A DNA stretch of 64,000 bases from Climacium dendroides (GCA_950106755.1 OX467082.1:31310001-31374000), one strand, 5' to 3'; positions 11,289-24,689 are shown, counted from the stretch's first letter. Notes: generated by a model from the sequence alone, not told the origin. A program made the numbers and translations.

Positions 11289-14200
11289 ATGTACACACCG
11301 CAGGGGAGACGAGGGTCTCCACAGCAGAGAGGGACGCCTGTACGGGCTCTTGCTCGGGAGAAAGGGAAAGCTTCACCAAATACCACCGCTGTGACTGCCG
11401 TGACGACCACCGTAATGGCGAGTGGGGAGGACGCGATGGTGGTCGTGGATCCTCTGCTGGGGTCGCCGGATATGAATGGAGCTGGGGATGGAACACACAC
11501 GGAGAGTGAAGTCTGGAAGCGGTTCCAGACTGAAGGGGCTCTGGACATGCCTTCTCTCGAACGCAAAGACAGGGCTGCGTTACACGCTCGCATTGCTGCC
11601 TTGGAAGCGGAGGTAAAAAGTTCATTCTAACACTTGACAAAAGTGTAGCATGATTTTAATGGAACTTTGCTTCTTCTGAGAATTTTTTCACGACAATTCA
11701 AGGTAGCACACAGGGATTTTGGTAGAGGACACCTTTTGCGTCACTTGAAGTATTGTAACATATGTAGGAGTATGATTTGGGGGAGATGTTTAGAGCTGCG
11801 GAGTACAAGAGCCAAATCTGTTGTGATCAAGTTTTTATCACTGTCTATATGAATCTCTTATGCAAATTCGAAGTGGAAGTTTGTAGACAACTATATACGA
11901 CAGGCGACAATCCCATTTCCGTATTGCATGCACGATTGAAATGTACGAAGATGAAAGTTTGTATAGACTGCAGCTGCAACTTTGTTTACTTAGTTGTTTA
12001 TATGCTCCGATAGTTGATAATATTTTTCATTAGACTGAAAACGTGTGTTTGAGTTTCCATCTGTTCCTTGGTAATATGTGCTCATCGTAGTCATGATTCC
12101 TGTAGTGACGATTTATTGTTATGCGTTCGCAGCTGTACGATTACCAGTACAATATGGGTTTGCTACTTCTACAGCGCAAGACATGGACTTCTCAAGTTGA
12201 TGAACTGAAGGCTGCGGTAGTCGATGCACAAGAAACTCTTCAACGGGAAAAAGCGGCACATTTATTAGAGCTCTCAGAAGTATTGAAACGTGAGGAAGCT
12301 GCTAAAAAAGCCCTCGACACTGAGAAACAGTGTGTGGCGGATGTAAGTTCTTGCTGCCCTTTTTGAGGTGGAAGGCTGCATGCAAACATTTAACATAGAC
12401 TGTTTTTTGAGGACGTTATCCTTTGTCCCTAATTTCAAGCATTCTGGTATACTTTTCATTTTGGTTTGCATCCCTTGGAGATCTATTTGAACCTGCTCAT
12501 TTCACTATGCCTGAACCAAACTATCTTCAGCGTGATCGCTTTGAACTTGGTGTATTTGTAACGACATTAACAGTTGGTATTTTCCTGTGCATCCAGTTGG
12601 AGAAGGCGCTTAAAGAAACTCAGGTTGAGGAGTCTGAGGTTCGACAAGCAGCGGATAAGCAGCTAGCTCAGGCCCGAGAGTTAGTGGCTAGTATTGAGGA
12701 GAGGTCTGTCCAGGCCGACCTCAAACTCGCTCAAGTGCAAGTTGTGCGTGCTGATGCGAATCGTAAACTTCAAGAGTGTGAGCACCGGCTCCAGGAAGTG
12801 GAAGCTCGAGAAGTGGCTCTCCGTCGCGAGCGCCACGGTCTAATGGCAGAGTACATCACCTCCACTCTTGCATCCTTTGACTTATTGAATCCGCATTTGG
12901 TTAGCTGGCCTTTTATTTTTAGCAGTTTTGAGTAGTTCGTAACTTCGCATGGGGACTTTCTTAAGTGTGATATTTTCGTATATTTGAGCAACACATGCAA
13001 TGCTATTCACTGATTCTGGTGGTATAAAATTGGCTCCATCTGGAATTTTTATTTTTCACAGTACAATCAATCAAATTGGTGGCTAGTCCACGAATCTTTG
13101 GTCATTTAGGGATTACTGATGTTGGAACGCAAAATGAGCCGACTTTTAATTTAACTTCTAGGGCGTGGCACTATTTTCTCGCCATTCGGCGTGCCCTGAC
13201 TGTAATGTGCATCTTGTGGTCGAAACAGCGTGGACGCTCGGAAGGAGCAAGTGGAGGCAGAAGAGGCTAGCTTAAGGGAGTGGGAGAAACGCCTTGAGGA
13301 GGGACGTGTGCGGTTGCATGAAGGTGAACGCCTTCTCAATGAACGAGAAGAGACCTTGAAGATGCGAGATGAGTCTTTGCAGCAGACCAGCCGGGAGTTG
13401 GCGGAAACTCGTTCTTTCCTTGAAAAGGAACGAGCTCTCATTCAGCAATCTGATGTTGATCTCAATGCTCGTGTACTCTCTCTTTCAGAGAGAGAAAGGG
13501 TATGTTTTCCACAGCCTGCCTCTTGGTCGCACGTTCTGTTGCCACTTTTTTCTTAAGATTTCTGCGATTTGTCTTGGGAAATCTGAATTCCTGTACTAGC
13601 TCCGCTTGAGAATGTCTTATGCTCACATTAGACTTGGCAAGTGCAGGCGCTGAGTGAGCGAGATTTGGAGGTATTGAAAAAAGAGCAGAATTTATTTCTC
13701 TTTGAGGAAAGGATTGCAGACAAAACCCGGGTATGATTGTACTCACGAAGATCTCATTGCTATTCTCAATGACGTATTGTGGAGATGAAAGATCGGGCAT
13801 CGCTGTTTACATTAGTTGCTTCAGCAAATGAATTTTCTGTGAGCACATCGTTGATATCTAAGACTTGGTCTGTTCAGGAATTTGAGACACGCGAGCTGCA
13901 AGTTAAGGAGACAGAAGAGTATGTAGTGCAAGAGAGGGTGCGTCTAAATGACTTCGAATCTGCTTTAAAACTCCGGGAGGAGAGCTTGAAGGAGCAGCAG
14001 ATTGAGATTGTGAGTTTTTTCACTTGTATGACCGCAAGACGTGTCTTGCCATCTCTTCTCTGCAATTCTTATCTCTCAGTTCTAGGTAGAAAACTTATGC
14101 CGAAGGAGACACTTTTCATACGATGTGATTGGGTGAAAATGGCTACTGAGTAAGATTTCCAGTTAATATGAAACAAACGCACAATTTTCTCATTATGGTC

Positions 14201-17200
14201 TATTTATTTTTCCTTCGTCTTTAGTTTTTTTGCTCTTCTTTAGAATATTCTATCCTCGACTAAAACCCGGAGTGATTATGATTATGTTTTGTTTTTGTTC
14301 AGGCTGAAATGGAGAGACTTCTCAAGAGTCATAATTCAGATGTGGATTCAAAGAAAGCAGAGCTGCTGGCAGCACAGGAGGAGTTGCGCGCAGTTCGCGA
14401 GACGCTTGCTGCGGAAAAGGTGGAAATTGAGTCCCTGAAACTGGCCGCTGAAGCTCGAGAGGCTAGGCTGCGCCACCTGGAGGCAGCAATCACGGCAAGG
14501 GAGGAAGAGTTTGAGCTCCGTGTCCAGGAAATTGTGGTCCGGGAGGAGGTACTGGAGCGCCGTTTAGAAGAGGTGAGCAACCTGGAGCAGGGCATCCGCG
14601 TTGAGGAAAAGAAGTATGTGAGTGAGCATCAACGCATTGTTGAACTGAAGGCGGAGATTCACAAGGCCAAGGAGGAACTGGAAGAGAATAAACTGAAGCT
14701 GGAACATCAGAAGCAGCAAATTGAGGAGGAGCGTGAACACTTGCGGCGGGAGTGTGAGCTTGAACGACAGGAGATCGAGGAAGAGAGGGAAAAGGTCCGG
14801 AAAGACTGGGAGGACGAGCGTGAGCAATGGGAACAGCAGAGGTTGATGGTCCAAAAGGATGTCGAGTACAAGAAGGAGCAACTGGAATTTGAGAAGGGGC
14901 GACTCCTTGAGGAGCTGAGGAATGAACGGGAGAAGCAGAGCGCAGAGCTAGGAAGCCTGCGCGTGAACCTCCACAAAGAGCTAGACGCACTCCGTCACAA
15001 ACTCAAGGCCGAAGTTGATTTTGAGCGTGATGCCCTGCGCAAGGACATTGAGGCCGACCAGAAGCGGGTCTCAGAGCTTCGGGAAGAATCTCATAGGCTC
15101 GTTGAACTTGAAAGGGAGCAGGTTGCGGAGGAGCGCAGCCGAGTTAGGCGAGAGCTGGAGCTGGAGCGACAGCAGATGGCAGAAGAGAGCGAGCAAGCAC
15201 ACGCAGCCATTGACCGGGAGAGGCAGAAGATTGAAGACGAGCAGGAGAAACTGAAGGCCCTTGAAATAGAGAGGGGGGAGCTAGTCCGAATCCAAGTCCA
15301 GTTGAAGCAAGAGATTGATGAGATCAGGGCCAGGAAACAATTTGTGGACGAAGAGGCCCAAGAACTGAAACAACAGAAGGACCGATTTGAGCGCGAGTGG
15401 GAGCTCCTGGATGAGAAGCGGGACGCCACGAGGAAGGAGAGAGAGAGGTTTGAGGAAGAGTCGAAGCGAATGGCTGAATGGATGCACGACGAAGAGAAAC
15501 GACTGAAAGAAACCAGGCGAGAAGTGCAGGAACAGTCTCGACGAGCCACAGAGGAGCTCCAGAAGGAACGGGAATCATGGGTATCACGACTAGAGTCTGA
15601 GCGGAACCAGCTCTACTCACAGCTCGACTCTGAGCGCCAAGATTTAGTTCACAACCTTGAGCGTCAACGAGCTGATCTCGACCGCCGTCTTGAGCATGAA
15701 CGCGATGCTTTCGTGAAACTGTTTGAAGAGAAGGAGGCTCAATTGAGGGCGGAGGTAGACCAGGAGAAGGAGGATTTGAAAATGAGTCATGGTTCTGTCA
15801 TAGCCGAATTGGAGCGGTTGCGTTTAGAGCGTGCCAAACTTGAAAAGGAGCGTCAAGAGCTTACGAAACAGCGAACAGACGCAGAAAAGGAATGGAGTGA
15901 GATTAAGAAGGATATTGAGCAGCTTCAGGTGCAGGGTGAGAAGCTCCGGGAGCAACGCCAGAGTCTGCACATCGAGCGCCAGAACACACTCCGTGAATCT
16001 GAACGCTTGCAAAAACTGCGGGAGCAGTTGAAGGGCTCGGAAGGTTCGATGAGCATGCGGGTTTCAGAGCAACCGATGCGCATTGAGGAAGAAGTGGTGT
16101 CACCTCATCACCAGGGTCTCCTTGCTCGGACTGAAACGCAACGCACAACAAGTGGGTTGCCCCCTGCACCATTGGCATTCAAAGCCTCAAGCTCGCATAC
16201 TCCCTCACGGAGGATGATTGCTAGAACTCCGAGTAGACTTGCATGGTTGCAACGATGCGCAAGCCGCGCTTCCCAGTTATTGGGCTCCCCTGTTAGGCTC
16301 TTAACAGGTCAAGAGCCTGTTCAGGAAGAGAATGCGGAGGAAGAGTTGGAGCCGAAGGTGGATGCCAATGCTCCGAGCTCTAGCTTCAACCAGTCGCAGC
16401 TGGGTCAGGTAGTTGGCACTGCAGAAGATGGTCGTAAATTCAAACGTACAAGGTCTATTAGTAGGGTTGTCGAGGAGGCTAATGCTTTCATTGGAGGACG
16501 AGGAGAGGAAACGGAAATCTCAGAGTCCAACAGAAACGTTGACGACTTCAATACTCCTCCTGCTGCCAGTGCTGACACTCGGAGAAAGAAAAGAGGCAGG
16601 GCAACCCTGGAGGATGATGAGAGTAAGTTGCCTGAGGCAGAGATTCAAGGTAGCACGCAGCGGAAGAAAAGGATTAAGGATATTCTGGTTGAGAATGAGA
16701 CTATTGCAGACTCCCCTGCTCACACTCCTCATGGTCGTGCTCTAACACCCGCTACCAAGCGCTACAACTTTAGACCCACCACTATGTAAGTGTTCTCTTC
16801 AGGTTTTAGGGGCATCAGACCGTTCTATTATTTGTGGATCTTGTTTTTCAAGAATTTGTGTACAGCCCTAGAAGATAATGGACAGTATTACTCTGATTCT
16901 TTGTTCTGAACTTCAGTTCTGGAAGTTCCTCAATTGTGTATTGCTGCTGCAGTGTCAGTATGATGGCTGCCTCTGAGAATGACTCACCCCGACACCACCA
17001 ATCGACTAGCAAGAGGGCAGCTTCTGCGACCAGCCAGCCGGTAGCTATTGACGAATTGCCTGAAGTCTCTTCACAACCCATTCAAGTAAGTTGATTGTAC
17101 CAATTATTTGATGTACGTTTTTAAGTAATTGGTGCATATCAGGATATGGAGGATGCGACTTTTGTTCCGACACTCTTTAGTTTATCTCGTCTGGAACTTG

Positions 17201-18583
17201 TATAACCACGCCCTTGAGTAAATCCATATCTACAATTGGTGAAGGTAACTAGGCCTAAAACCGACCTTATACGCTGTGGCACAATGGGCATGCAATAGAA
17301 AATTATGAAATTTTTTTGATCACTTGCAAATGCTTATGAAGCAAAACGGAAGTGGTTGTGTAAATTTTGTAGGCACAATGAATTAGTTATGAATTCGCAA
17401 AGGTGAGGGGTGTAGGTCGCCTAGGTTAGTTCAAAATGAATCTGACGCATACCAAGGAAAGACTTTCATTGTATTAAAATCATTGCTCGAGCAAGAGGTT
17501 GAATTGAAAGGAACTTCTGCAGAAACTTTCTCCTTACAAAGCCACCACCTGCTCAATACCATATATGAACCTAATGACTTACTACATATGGTTGCTACAT
17601 GGTCCCCAACCCCACGTCGCTGTCGGCCCCTACTATTCACCATTTTGGGTGTTCTGGCTTGTTCATTGTCCATTCTAAAGTGGGGGTTGACATTCCAGGG
17701 GTTGGGTTTTGTTGTAGTTACCTTATTACTATTGCTGTTTTGCTGTTCTGAGACTCCTCTACTTTGCAAACGTCCTTAATAGCTATGCTTTGTATGCACT
17801 GGAGCTGACAAGTCATTTATTTTTAGAGTGCTCTAGTTGATCTAGAGTAGGATACTACTTGTGACTGACGTTGATCTTCTATGTTTCATGGTTTCTAGGA
17901 CTACCACCTGGGGTGTTCCATGTCGCTTGTCCATTCTTTTGTCGCTGATGGGGTTTTTCCGTTTATCTGTAAACCAGGAAATGGTGACTGAAGAGCATGA
18001 GGCGCCGACTAAGGCAGAGACGTCTGATGCAGAGGAAAAAGATGGCACAGTAGCAGAGGAAAAAGATGACACAGTAGCAGAGGATACTCAAGTAGTGGAG
18101 GCAACTAACGCTGTGGTTGGTACTGTTGTTGAAACAGTGACGCAGACAACTACGGTGGTAACTGAAATTGTAAGAGAAGAAGCAACTTTCGATCTTAATG
18201 TAGGGCAAGCGCTAGAAGTCTCCGGATCAGAGCCTGAACGCGAAGAGATTCCCGTGCTAGAACACGAAGAAAGGGGCCATCCAGATGTCCCAATGGATGC
18301 GGAGGATGCACAAGGCGAATCCGGTGACTACCAAGAGGAAGTTGCTGAGGCAATGCCAGCCTCTGCTGACGAGGAAGTTGCTGAAGAGGAGGGTGATGAA
18401 GCTGGTGATGCTGAGGATGCTGAACCACTGTCTGAGGAGGAAAGTGAGAGCGAGGAGGATGAGGAGGCTGAAGAAGACGTAGGAGAGGTTGAGGACGAGG
18501 ATGACACGAGAGACGATGACGAAGCAGATGATGACACAGCGCCATCGATGCGAGCAAAGATATGGGACTTTTTAACTACATAA
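11289..18583 (+). CDS. CRWN: CROWDED NUCLEI / NMCP-type nuclear lamina protein, nine coding exons
   Basis: Joined exons are 11289-11612, 12133-12342, 12597-12850, 13229-13499, 13647-13730, 13878-14009, 14303-16785, 16953-17085 and 17978-18583. All are bounded by GT-AG and kept in one frame, giving about 1,498 residues. I chose the ATG at 11,289 because MYTPQ resembles the usual MFTPQ start of NMCP proteins; an in-frame ATG lies six codons earlier. Family marks in order are [40 protein letters not shown], a very long coiled coil (about residues 90-1,020), the WLQRC segment, basic stretches TRRKKRGR and QRKKR as likely nuclear-import signals, KRYNFRPTT, a long acidic tail, and the terminal [12 protein letters not shown]. 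That ending matches the conserved C-terminus of CRWN proteins. CRWN proteins line the inner nuclear envelope in plants and set nuclear size and shape. The length exceeds Arabidopsis CRWN1 (about 1,130 residues). Identity of the family is secure; individual splice sites less so. Confidence 0.9.
16786..16952 (+). other. CRWN intron 7, with a stop codon made by its own donor site
   Basis: The donor reads TAT|GTAAGT. If it is not spliced, the frame meets ATG TAA at 16,784-16,789 and ends right after RYNFRPTT. If it is spliced to the acceptor GCTGCAG at 16,952, the frame runs on through two more exons to the conserved C-terminal motif. The 167-base intron is therefore a point where retention would delete the last 245 or so residues, including the acidic tail. 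Confidence 0.65.
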
Positions 18584-19490
18584 GTTCTAATGGGAATCGG
18601 TTGTAGAATTTAATATTGTTCAGCAATTTTACGGTTGTAGAGTTTCAATTTGAGGGCAGGGCTTTGATTCCGATCACCAAGCAGTTTTCTCTGGAGCGAT
18701 TATGTCGTCGCGAGAAGAGTTGGCTGTTTTCAACGCTGTCCATTTTTGCTTGTTGCTTTTGCTTTACACATGTACATACATGGTAGCATCACAACAACGT
18801 TTTCTTTCAAGTGACCTTTTGGGATGGGCTCTCTAGATGTAGAAACAGAGTGCCGGAAGAATGGTCAACAATGTCAACTCTAGCATGTCAAACTTAGTTT
18901 GGTTCCTAGCTAGAATTCTGAATGAGCATTGGTTACGTTGCAGGGGGTCATAGTGGGAAAACATTACGTGAACAAATTTCAAATTGTCACCTCCACACTT
19001 TGTATAATGTTACAGTTTTTCATTCATTTTCAGATTTTCGTATTCCTTGGATCCAGATCTTTGCTGTCTGGAAAAAACATTTGTTGCTGGGCAATTGACT
19101 GTTCTATTCCAACTCTGCTGCTTGAAATCCTCCCACGATTTTTGGTGAAAAAGTCAACTGACAACTCACACTGACTTCATAGCATAGTAACAGTTGCAAG
19201 TGGTTGCGGATCGGTAGCATATGGCGGCAACTCCGTCATTCAGTCATTGGAGGCAGCTCCGGACATTCCTGGAGTTATTTTTTTTATCTCGAAATATCTG
19301 CAAGGAACCCGTGTTGTAAATGGCTGTGTCTGGCTAGTTATGAGAACGTGACTGATCATGCTCCAGCTCCAAGTTACACAGTTTTTTTTTTTTTTATTTG
19401 GTCCAAAATTGTACCTGATTTTGGTGTTGGCTAACTTTACACTGGAAAAACAGTAGATGAAAGTGTAAGAAATACAACTGAAGGTTTGCA
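18584..19490 (+). other. 3' flank of CRWN
   Basis: It probably contains the 3' untranslated region, but no clear AATAAA signal is seen near the stop. Composition falls back to AT-rich by about 19,400. Open frames on both strands near 18,929-19,434 have no recognisable features. Confidence 0.4.
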
Positions 19491-19496
19491 AAATTT

Positions 19497-19705
19497 TGGA
19501 TGATGTTTAACAACTTGGGACAATACTAAGGGTGAAAGTATACAGGTAATGCAGGTAATGCATTGAAGGAAATGGATGGATGAAAATGGATGATTTACCT
19601 CTAAAAAATACAAGGTTACCACATATTTTTGAATGAAGTTCATCAACTTGGAATAATACTAGGGATGAAAGTATACAAGTAGTAGATGGATGAAAATGGA
19701 TGCTT
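19497..19705 (+). repeat. Two diverged direct repeats
   Basis: Blocks near 19,497-19,600 and 19,629-19,705 share CAACTTGG-A-AATACTA-GG-TGAAAGTATACA and end in GATGGATGAAAATGGATG. The second unit lacks part of the middle of the first. Confidence 0.55.
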
Positions 19706-20831
19706 TTCTTGACATTGTTGGCATTCTAAGATGTGTGTCTCTCTAGCAACTAGACAACCAAAAAATATTACTTGGCTCTATTTTGCATGCTAGCAAATAC
19801 TACAAGTGGGAGGCCTAACTCAAAATCTTTGTTTTTGGAAAATATGGAGTATACTATTATGTACAATCATTTGGGTTAAACTTTTTAATTAGAATTTATA
19901 ATTGGACTCAAAGTGACTCATATTAGCTTTGAGAAGTAGGTCTATACAAAATTAATTGGCATCACAAAAAGAAGCAAATTTTTCCATTTATGAGGGAAAT
20001 CAATGTGAAAGATTTTGATTTAACACTTGCAATGAATGTCAAGTGTATGATATGAAGCTACAGTTGAAGACATGAACATTTTTATGTGCACATCTGCCAC
20101 TATAAAACTAATGGGCCTATAAAACTTCAATATGGAGGACAAGATTACAATGAAGACCTCAAGTGAATAAAGCCCTAAATCCTATAAATTGGACTAAACC
20201 TTGAAGTTATATACCATAAAAATCCTAAATTTACAAACTAAAATCCAAACTTAAGTCTACAAATTAGATGAATAAAATTGATATCTCTATAATATAATAC
20301 ACTAGTACAATTGGATAATATTCAAAAATGAAAGTATGAAATTCATATGTGAAATGAACATTAGAAGCATCTAAATTTATTTTTCATAAAATTGTCTTCA
20401 AATTGTTTTTGGCAAAAAGTACAAGTGATTGTTGGAATAATGTGATAACAAACACATATTATTACTTTTCTAAATTTTTGGATTCTCGGTTTTTATAATT
20501 TATAATTTTATTTATTTGATTATTTCCATACTTTTAATTCAATATTTTTAAAATCTATATTTTGATCAATTCTTAGTAGTAGACATAGTGTGCAAGAAAT
20601 AATACACAATAATTTACATATGACTCAATCAATCCCATATCCTTCTATTCTAAATTTTTTTTATAAATTGCCATGTTCAAGATTGATATCAATTTAGTAC
20701 CCATACTAATATTGAATTGGAACACCATCATTATATCTTTATTATTTTTACTATTTGATTATATTTAGAAATCCTCCCTAACAAAGTATATACAAAAATG
20801 TCAAGCAACTCTACCCTAAGAACGCTTCATC
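19706..20831. other. AT-rich intergenic DNA
   Basis: No gene or structured repeat is seen. Confidence 0.5.
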
Positions 20832-21428
20832 ACAAAGTTTAAACCCTACGGTTTGTCAACAGTTATCATGTACTTATCATTGTTTTAAAGATTTGCACAT
20901 TACCCCCTGAAGTCCCATTGTCCCTATGGGGGACAAAATGGATTTTGGGTAGGCTCCTATGATCTCAATTTTTACTAATTTTTTTTTAAAACTTTCTCGT
21001 AAGATAGAAATACTTAAGAGCTTTCTGGGAATATAATTTTTATTTCAATCGGTGCTCAGGAGCAAAAGTTATGCCATAATAACCTCAAAATGGGGGAGAT
21101 TGGGTAACAAAAAAATTATCACGTGATCTAAGACAAGTGTAGAACAGGATTATATGATTAGATTCTAAAAAATTTATTTTGAAATTTATTTTGTAGGTGT
21201 TTATAGTAGAAGTGGTAGTTTTGAGTGGTTTTGGCAGAAAAATGGCCATGGGACTTTAGGGGTTAATTACAATTTATCACATCATTACGATGCATTACTT
21301 CATATTGTTACAATGTAGTTGCAAGTAATGCATTGTAATGGTGCAATAAATTGTAATTAATGTGCGAATTCATGAAACAATAATAACCACATGATAACTA
21401 TTGACAAACCATAGGGTCTAAACTTTGT
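20832..21428. mobile_element. Nested fold-back element with 71-base inverted ends
   Basis: Arms at 20,832-20,902 and 21,358-21,428 are inverted copies of each other at roughly 80-85% identity by eye, starting ACAAAGTTTAAACCCTACGG. Inside lies a second element with TTACCCCCTGAAGTCC and GGACTTTAGGGGTTAA ends (20,900-21,266). Next to it is a third hairpin of about 95 bases (21,264-21,360) with arms based on TTACAATTTAT...GCATTAC. No protein is encoded. It is probably a MITE-like element that received a TTAACCCC-family insertion, or a multi-layer fold-back. Confidence 0.6.
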
Positions 21429-22287
21429 CCTATTGTAAAACACAAAAATTCTCAAATAATGACTTATTGTAAATTCTTTTGTGTATGTAAACCTTGAAAA
21501 ATACAACATAATATAATTCAATAGTGAGAGCCATGGGTGTTATATTATTATTGAAAGTTAGTTATGTTAATTTAGACATTCAAAATCTCTATACTAGGAG
21601 AGCAAATTACCAACTTTTTACTTTCTTTCAAACTTAGTTAAAAGTTAAAAAACCTACAAAAGTTTGTTTTACTAACTATAAAATTTGCTTATTGAATTTT
21701 AGCCACTATTAGAGATAGAATATTATGCCACTTTGCTTTGATTACTTAAAACAACTAGATTAGTTGCATAATGTTATGAAGAATGAAGGCATTCATCATC
21801 TACTTCCAAAAGTATTGAAAAGCATGATAACTCATAATGCAACTAAAAATTCCTTTAAAGTTGAAGGAATGTCAGCAATACCTTTTACAAAAACTAGAAA
21901 TGGGATTAGTTAATACCAATTGCCAACCCTAAAGTATACTCTAATATGTCTAGATAATTAGTTGCAAAATGTTCATCACTAAGGTCCTCAAAATAGGAAA
22001 AATGAAAAAATCTTTTTAATTGCATTTTCAGTTTTTATAAATTTGGAATACAATATTCATTACAACACATAGAATTACTCTAAATTTCATCTCAAATTAT
22101 CTATGGCTGACGAAATTCAAGGACACGCTAACACTAAATCATTGTTGTTGATTGAATTGTTCTTAGAAGTTGCTCATCCTGCCTTTACATTATTCAAATA
22201 GAATGCTTGTTTTAAAGAATAAAAGAAAAATAACATAATATTTTGTTTGTTTTTGTATTAAAAATTTTACTAATCATGTTTCTAATG
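21429..22287. other. AT-rich intergenic DNA
   Basis: No supported feature is seen. Confidence 0.5.
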
Positions 22288-22868
22288 TTAACCCCTAAAG
22301 AATCAAAGGACCGTTGAATGTAGATAAATGATCTTGGGTAGATACATATGAAGTCATTTTTTAACGAATGTTCTTAAATTTTTGAAACAAAATGTGAACA
22401 TTCACCCCCTTAGTGGGAATATAATTTTTTCCGATTGGATGCCCAAATCAAAAATTATTTTGACCTAAACTTTGAAGGTAGCCCAAGCAGTTGCAAGCAA
22501 CATTTGCAGAACACCTCAAATAATTATAAAATTTGGTGGATATGTAACTTATATGATATAAGATGCAAATGTCAAATAAAATAACTATATATAGTGTATA
22601 GTATAAAATCTCTCTTTAGGAGGGGTTAAAGTCTATTGGCCCCATTGGACAAGATTGAAAAAAAAAATTCTAACTTCAAATGTTATAATTTTTCAATCTG
22701 TACGGTCAAAAATTTTGTAAATTTTTCTACATATTCCCATAATAGTCTAGTACAAATTTGTCTGATTGAATTTTGAAAAAAACTTTTCTTTTCATTTTTT
22801 TTCTCATTGTCCTAAAAAATTATGGTTTTTTATAATTTGTACCCAAAATGTGCCTCAATTCTTTAAGA
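22288..22868 (+). mobile_element. TIR element of a second TTAACCCC subfamily (partner 36,332-36,879)
   Basis: It begins TTAACCCCTAAAG and matches the reverse complement of 36,332-36,879 along nearly its whole length. Shared features include GGGAATATA followed by T-rich sequence, TTAGGAGG(G/A)GTTAAAG, GTCTAGTACAA and CCAAAATGTGCC. The right end is decayed (near TCTTTAAGAATAA). It is non-autonomous and encodes nothing. Confidence 0.55.
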
Positions 22869-23311
22869 ATAAAAGAAACTAGCATAGGAGCTACTAAAAA
22901 TCACCTAGAATTTCTATTGAAAGTATAAAAAACTTACAACTACTTTTTAAATTTTTTGAGAATTTTAGCACAAATTTATATTATAGGATAAATGAAAAGT
23001 TCCATATCACATTTAGATACATTTTTATAAGCTCTTGAATGCAAACTACAATATAGTGTACACTATATAAAATCAAATTTGTTAGGGAAATTTTCAAAGT
23101 AGAAACAACACTTGAATAACTTCATTTTGGGGGTTTCATTTACAAGAAAAAATATGATTTTGAATGAAAAAATATAATTTTGAATGTCAAAATCAAATTT
23201 CAAGGACAAGAGTACATAACTATAAAATGCACTACAACATTATACCTTTATTTTGAAACAAAATACTACATAAAATCAAAATATAACTAATTTACATTGA
23301 ACTTAATTCAA
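22869..23311. other. AT-rich intergenic DNA
   Basis: No supported feature is seen. Confidence 0.45.
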
Positions 23312-23965
23312 TATTGTATATATATTATTAGAAAAAAAATTACACACAAAAAATCAAATGAAATTTCATCCATTTCTAAATATTAAAAAAATTATTTGAT
23401 CATTCATAAGCTATTGTTAGGCTTTGTATTAGATTTTACAATACCGCAAAGATACATGCTTCTCAAATTTCCCTTGTTTCATTGACAAATTAAATTATAC
23501 CCTCATTTTCATCCATGTCTAGTATGCCACAGTGCAATGTAGATTGATATCTCTATGAATATTCTATTACAAGATATGACATCCATTGGAGGGAATCATT
23601 ATAGCATCACTATAGCTTGAAAACCCTTCCACTGAATTGGGGGAGGAAGGCCTTCAACAATGATTTTTCCTATTGTGTTGTCTTTCTGAATTGCATCTTT
23701 CATATACATTTGTATCTACAAATATCTTGTCACCTAAATTATTAAACATTTGCAAATAGGGATAGTGCTAGAAAAGGATGATGATAGACGTGTGTACCTT
23801 ACCTAAACTTTTAAAGGTGAGATCATTTCAATGTCCATTGATTGTCATATTAGTCCTTGGCATATTAACTCTCACTTTTCTATAACAATTAAAGTGTGTA
23901 GGACTTAGGTCTACCAAATTCCACAAAAATAAAATTTTGTAGTGACACTAATTTTAAAAATCATA
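23312..23965 (+). repeat. Direct repeat, unit 1 (about 650 bases; unit 2 at 24,690-25,385)
   Basis: Both units share a long ordered series of blocks: ATCAAATGAAATT-CATCCATTT, ATTCATAAGCTA, TTTCATCCATGTCTA, TTCAACAATGATTTTT, GATTGTCATATTAGTCC and AATTTTGTAGTGACA. The units are about 1.37 kb apart in the same direction and have diverged (roughly three quarters identical by eye). This could be an old tandem duplication or the two LTRs of a badly decayed retroelement. I see no primer-binding site or coding remnant to support the second view. Confidence 0.55.
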
Positions 23966-24169
23966 AAACACCACTAAATATCAACTCACTAACAGACTCA
24001 TTAAAATCTCTCTCCCACCTCATCCGATGTCGAGGGTCATTAAAAATAGAAGATATAATTTTGGATAATTTTTTTCCAAAGCTTTTTTATAGCAAAAAAG
24101 AATTTTGTATAATATTTCATTTTAAGCATTTATAAAAAAATTATATGTATTTCCAACTTATATATTATA

Positions 24170-24350
24170 GAAAATTGCAAGTTGTAGAATCTACACATTT
24201 TTAGATAAAATGTTTGGAAGATGAAATTTAACCATTTGAAAATAGTTGAAAATGCTTCTTTTTGAAACCCAAGCATCATGATCTTGCAATTGGTAAGGTT
24301 TTGGAAATTTGAGTGGATGTACTTTAAAGGATCCTATAGTTGGATCTGCT
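24170..24350 (-). repeat. Dispersed repeat, inverted relative to 6,565-6,770
   Basis: The reverse complement reads GGATCC, then ACCTTACCAATTGCAAGATC, then ATGATGCTT and AAAAATGTGTAGAT, in the same order as 6,565-6,770. The class is unknown. Confidence 0.5.
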
Positions 24351-24689
24351 AAAATATAAATATAGATGAAGATTTTAGACTTACTATAGAAACTAGTATT
24401 TTGAAGCAATTTTGGGCTTCTAAACCTGAAAGATCTTCAGTTTTTTTTTATAGTTCATTGCATTCACTAATACATTTGCAATACCAAGTAAAAGAAATTA
24501 AATATCATTATTATACTTTGACCTACATATTAGTATACTATTTAGTTTATTACTATGGTGAGTGATTACATTAGGCATTCACCAATATCAAAAAAGTGTA
24601 TTTTCCATAAACAAGATCTACAATTTTCCTAAAACTTGGTAAATTATTTTTTAGTATGTTAAAATTTACTACACTTTTCAAGACACTCT

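Noticed and set aside
14490..14990. Long minus-strand open frames through the CRWN coiled-coil exon
   Set aside because: They are shadows of the repetitive Glu/Lys/Arg codons on the + strand; Ser-, Arg- and Leu-rich with no domain.
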